A stretch of 64,000 nucleotides of DNA from Sulfobacillus thermotolerans (GTDB lineage Bacteria > Bacillota > Sulfobacillia > Sulfobacillales > Sulfobacillaceae). Of the stretch, positions 61,858-64,000 are shown piece after piece. Every line of letters begins with the position of its first letter. Position 1 is the stretch's first letter. Position numbers and translations under genes: made by a program. Under the pieces are notes generated by a model. That model saw nothing but the letters and a program-made list of their open reading frames with translations, had not been told where the DNA came from and did no database searches. The stretch covers positions 3,111,837 to 3,175,836 of the forward strand of contig CP019454.1 of assembly GCA_002951815.1 (NCBI GenBank). The letters run 5' to 3'.

Positions 61858-62229
61858 CTATGCTACAGGTTCAGGCGTCTTGACCGCCACGGTAATGCGC
61901 CGTTTCGGCTGGAGTGGAATCCGTATCCTCAATACTCCTAAATCCAAATGCGCCTCAATCGCATCGGTCTCAGCCCCATCCGGCAATTCCACCTGATACC
62001 TAAAAGGCCGTTGCCGGATTTCGCGCCGGATATACTGCTGATTGTTGTCTTTTTCTTCCGGCACTGTCCCTTGAATCTGCAGGACACCATTTTCAATCGC
62101 AAGATGCAGCTGGTATTCTGTGTATCCGGGAACCGCTAAATCCACTTCAAACGCATTGTCTTTACGCACAATATTGGTTAGCGGTACAAACCCTACTCCG
62201 TTCACGCCATACCATTCCTCAAACCGCAT
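61858..62229 (-). CDS. Small heat-shock protein, Hsp20 family
   Basis: A 123-residue paralogue of the next gene: PLTNIVRKDNAFEVDLAVPG, ENGVLQIQG, YIRREIRQRPFRYQVELPDG and LGVLRIRIPLQPKR. ATG at 62229 with GAGGTG 6 nt upstream. The pair may form mixed oligomers. Preceded by a good promoter and the shared 24-bp element. Confidence 0.92.
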   Translation of the reverse strand: MRFEEWYGVNGVGFVPLTNIVRKDNAFEVDLAVPGYTEYQLHLAIENGVLQIQGTVPEEKDNNQQYIRREIRQRPFRYQVELPDGAETDAIEAHLDLGVLRIRIPLQPKRRITVAVKTPEPVA

Positions 62230-62248
62230 CGCAATCACCTCGCATTTG

Positions 62249-62272
62249 TGACTTTGTCTTTCTTTGTCTTTA
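62249..62272 (-). promoter_or_regulatory. 24-bp element before second Hsp20 gene
   Basis: Minus strand: TAAAGACAAAGAAAGACAAA then GTCA, directly after the -10. Three differences from the element at 61770-61793. Confidence 0.5.
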
Positions 62273-62299
62273 TAATATCACGCTTTCCTTCGATGTCAA
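62272..62299 (-). promoter_or_regulatory. Promoter of Hsp20 pair
   Basis: Minus strand: TTGACA (62299-62294), 16 bp, TATTAT (62277-62272). A consensus -35 and near-consensus -10 for the housekeeping sigma factor. No CIRCE repeat is seen. Confidence 0.65.
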
Positions 62300-62436
62300 C
62301 ATTTCCCGTAAAAATTTTTTCGGAGATTTTATCCAATGTCGAGGGGAATACGCCACGCCTTGCGGAACGTGAGACCTGCTTCAAGAACCGGTGAGTCCAA
62401 TCCCTTCGTGGTATAATTCGCCGAGGTGGTATTAAC

Positions 62437-62859
62437 GTGAAGACAATACGTTTACGCGGTCATCATATTTTATGCTTGCTGGGGTACCGCGGCATGGGAT
62501 ATTCAGAAGAATACATTGTCAATATGACAGCCATTCATCAGACCTTGCGCAACGAGCCGCAGACTCGAATCATATTGATAACAGGCCCTGACGACTTGTG
62601 CGATAAGTTCCCGACAACTCAACCTTATCATTGTGAAGATGCCGAAATCTTTTGGCGCGATCAACGCGTCTTAGACCAGTTATCGCTGTCATTAACCAAA
62701 GAAACAACGTGGGACGCTATTGTCGACCGCATCAGGCAGCATATGGTTTCCGGTGATATCGACACGCTCTGTGCTACGTGCTCGTGGCGACCTTACGGTG
62801 TCTGCGCTCAAGGTCTTGATGACATCAAACAGGGTAAGGGATTGTTTCCAATCCCTTAA
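62437..62859 (+). CDS. DUF1284 protein
   Basis: A 140-residue protein: IRLRGHHILCLLGYRGMGYS at the N-terminus, then DDLCDKF and a C-terminal CATCSWRPYGVC. The family has conserved Cys and His and may bind an iron-sulfur cluster or zinc; its role is unknown. GTG start with GAGGTGG 7 nt upstream. Confidence 0.88.
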   Translation: MKTIRLRGHHILCLLGYRGMGYSEEYIVNMTAIHQTLRNEPQTRIILITGPDDLCDKFPTTQPYHCEDAEIFWRDQRVLDQLSLSLTKETTWDAIVDRIRQHMVSGDIDTLCATCSWRPYGVCAQGLDDIKQGKGLFPIP

Positions 62860-62884
62860 CGCCTGCACGCCCCAGATATTTCTG

Positions 62885-63364
62885 TCATGATGCATCTTGG
62901 GACGGGGGAATAATGACAACAGGTAAGGATGCATGCGTCGCCAGCCACCGCGGAAAACTGCCAAAGAGTCCTTCAATCCATGCTGAGCCATGGTGACGGC
63001 CTGCGACCACCGCTTGGGCCTTGGCTTTGATAGCCGCTTCTAAGAACGCTTGGGCAGCATGCATTTCCCCATCTTGAATCGTTACGACTTGCCACTGAGC
63101 CGTAATGCCCGTCTTCTTCACCATGGCCATCGCCTGTTCGCGCACCTTTTCGGCATTGGCATCCCATTCCTCGAGCAGTGTTTCGAGACTCGCCATGGAC
63201 GATCCTCCGTAGGTGGTCGGAGCAATGGGCTGAACAAAGGCCACAATGTCTTTAACGTCAACGATCAACACTTCACCCTGGTCTCCGAGCCATTCCAAGG
63301 CGGCTTCTAAGGCGCGCCAACTGGCATGCGATCCATCGACGGCTACAGCCACTTTCGTTAGCAT
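62885..63364 (-). CDS. Universal stress protein, UspA family
   Basis: A 159-residue protein: VAVAVDGSHASWRALEAAL and the ATP-binding GRHHGSAWIEGLFGS with FPRWLATHASLPVVII. The G-2x-G-9x-G(S) pattern is close to the ATP-binding form. ATG at 63364 with GAGGAGA 7 nt upstream is preferred to an ATG two codons earlier. Confidence 0.88.
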   Translation of the reverse strand: MLTKVAVAVDGSHASWRALEAALEWLGDQGEVLIVDVKDIVAFVQPIAPTTYGGSSMASLETLLEEWDANAEKVREQAMAMVKKTGITAQWQVVTIQDGEMHAAQAFLEAAIKAKAQAVVAGRHHGSAWIEGLFGSFPRWLATHASLPVVIIPPSQDAS

Positions 63365-63480
63365 GTTCATTTCTCCTCTGCAAAATCTCGCGTATTGCCA
63401 TGATTATGCCATACATTTCCACAGATGCCTAAAGGCTTACAGGACAAGACACGCGCTTTTTGTCTTGTCCTAAACGAAAA

Positions 63481-63654
63481 TTAATGAAACACCGCGATAG
63501 TAAAAAAAATGAGGGTAATGGCTGCCAACCCCAAATGGGTGATCACCAAGCCCAACGGATAATTCCGTTTCGGCAGGAGATAGGCAAAGAACAATGTACC
63601 TCCTCCCACAACCGTGAGCAAAAACAACATATACGTCCATTGCAACAAGGTCAT
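63481..63654 (-). CDS. Small two-helix membrane protein
   Basis: A 57-residue protein (MTLLQWTYMLFLLTVVGGGT...) with two hydrophobic segments split by LPKRNYPLG, then ITHLGLAAITLIFFTIAVFH. Its ATG overlaps the stop of the next gene upstream (ATGA), so the two are translated together. Function unknown. Confidence 0.65.
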   Translation of the reverse strand: MTLLQWTYMLFLLTVVGGGTLFFAYLLPKRNYPLGLVITHLGLAAITLIFFTIAVFH

Positions 63655-63956
63655 TGGGTCGCCCCCTTACTAGGTGCAACCGACCCCGAATTCGTGAAAG
63701 TCAGACCATGCCGGTGCAAAGTCAACCATAAGGTGCTGTGAGCGCCTCGTCCAATTACCGGATGCGGATAATGCTGCCTGAGGCTCGGCGCCATGGCTGA
63801 CGAAAACAAAATAAACGTCATGACCGTCAAAAATAAGTGGACGGCCAAAAAACGCGGCGGCAACTTGCGCCGGCGCAAATCATAACGCAGAAAAAATATG
63901 ACGCCTAAAACAAATGTCAGAAGGTACGTAAGATACGCCCATATGACCACATGCAT
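63651..63956 (-). CDS. Membrane protein, unknown
   Basis: A 101-residue protein with two helices (WAYLTYLLTFVLGVIFFL, AVHLFLTVMTFILFSSA) and a His-rich C-terminal part (RQHYPHPVIGRGAHSTLW). The His near helix ends recall small heme or metal membrane proteins, but no family is sure. AAGGTG lies 7 nt before the ATG. Coupled to the 57-residue gene. Confidence 0.65.
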   Translation of the reverse strand: MHVVIWAYLTYLLTFVLGVIFFLRYDLRRRKLPPRFLAVHLFLTVMTFILFSSAMAPSLRQHYPHPVIGRGAHSTLWLTLHRHGLTFTNSGSVAPSKGATQ

Positions 63957-64000
63957 CCTTTATCACCTTCCTTGAGCCAAAACGGCTACACCTACCATGA

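Overview
The window looks like chromosomal DNA of a moderately GC-rich, Gram-positive acidophile of the Sulfobacillus type (inference). Pointers are strong AGGAGG ribosome binding sites, frequent GTG/TTG starts, a heme-copper oxidase cluster with a Tat-exported cupredoxin and a sulfocyanin-like lipoprotein, and a bacterial pyruvoyl-type arginine decarboxylase. No rRNA, tRNA, CRISPR array, intact transposon or phage module was found. Both edges cut through continuing sequence; the first gene is 5'-truncated.

Layout. 0-4.4 kb: surface glycosidase-like protein, GT-C-like membrane protein and a GT2-GtrA fusion. 4.6-7.9 kb: two convergent regulators (LuxR-type HTH with a degenerate GGDEF domain; AAA/STAND-like ATPase with HTH) that share a TGAGAC repeat upstream, then a zinc-ribbon protein. 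8.0-13.1 kb: terminal oxidase cluster on the minus strand (cupredoxin, subunits II, I, III, small subunit), preceded by a sulfocyanin homologue lacking copper ligands. 13.2-27.7 kb: envelope and housekeeping genes (PIG-V-like GT, HAD phosphatase, amidase, penicillin acylase, DUF2231, J-domain protein, GT2, diguanylate cyclase, cytochrome c with a Tat metallophosphoesterase). 27.8-30.9 kb: a response regulator and two histidine kinases. 31-37.5 kb: nitrilase and a complete minus-strand thiamine operon thiC-tenI-thiS-thiG-thiF-thiO under a TPP riboswitch. 37.6-41.7 kb: fused pabB-pabC, a fused nitrilase-like/amidohydrolase-like protein, a DnaA-box cluster and an HNH nuclease. 42-48.5 kb: TetR plus MFS exporter, APC permease, soluble CZB chemoreceptor, MarR. 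48.7-52.5 kb: polyamine operon (pyruvoyl arginine decarboxylase, speE, speB) with argS. 52.8-58 kb: class A PBP, PhzF protein, VIT-type iron transporter opposite lplA with a Fur-like box between them. 58-64 kb: gene-poor stretches, dienelactone hydrolase, ComB-like phosphatase, an acetamidase pseudogene, tandem Hsp20 genes, DUF1284, a universal stress protein and two small membrane proteins.

How genes work together. The oxidase cluster would pass electrons from copper proteins to oxygen. Arginine goes to agmatine, putrescine and spermidine through three adjacent genes. The thiamine operon makes the pyrimidine and thiazole halves under TPP feedback. Most other genes form two- or three-gene units with ATGA-type stop/start overlaps.

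Most notable observations: the shared TGAGAC operator of the convergent regulators, the copper-ligand-less sulfocyanin, the nitrilase/amidohydrolase fusion that has lost catalytic residues, a four-box DnaA cluster far from dnaA, an ArgRS with a non-canonical HIGH motif, ThiS ending in GGGY, and a conserved 24-bp element ahead of both Hsp20 genes.
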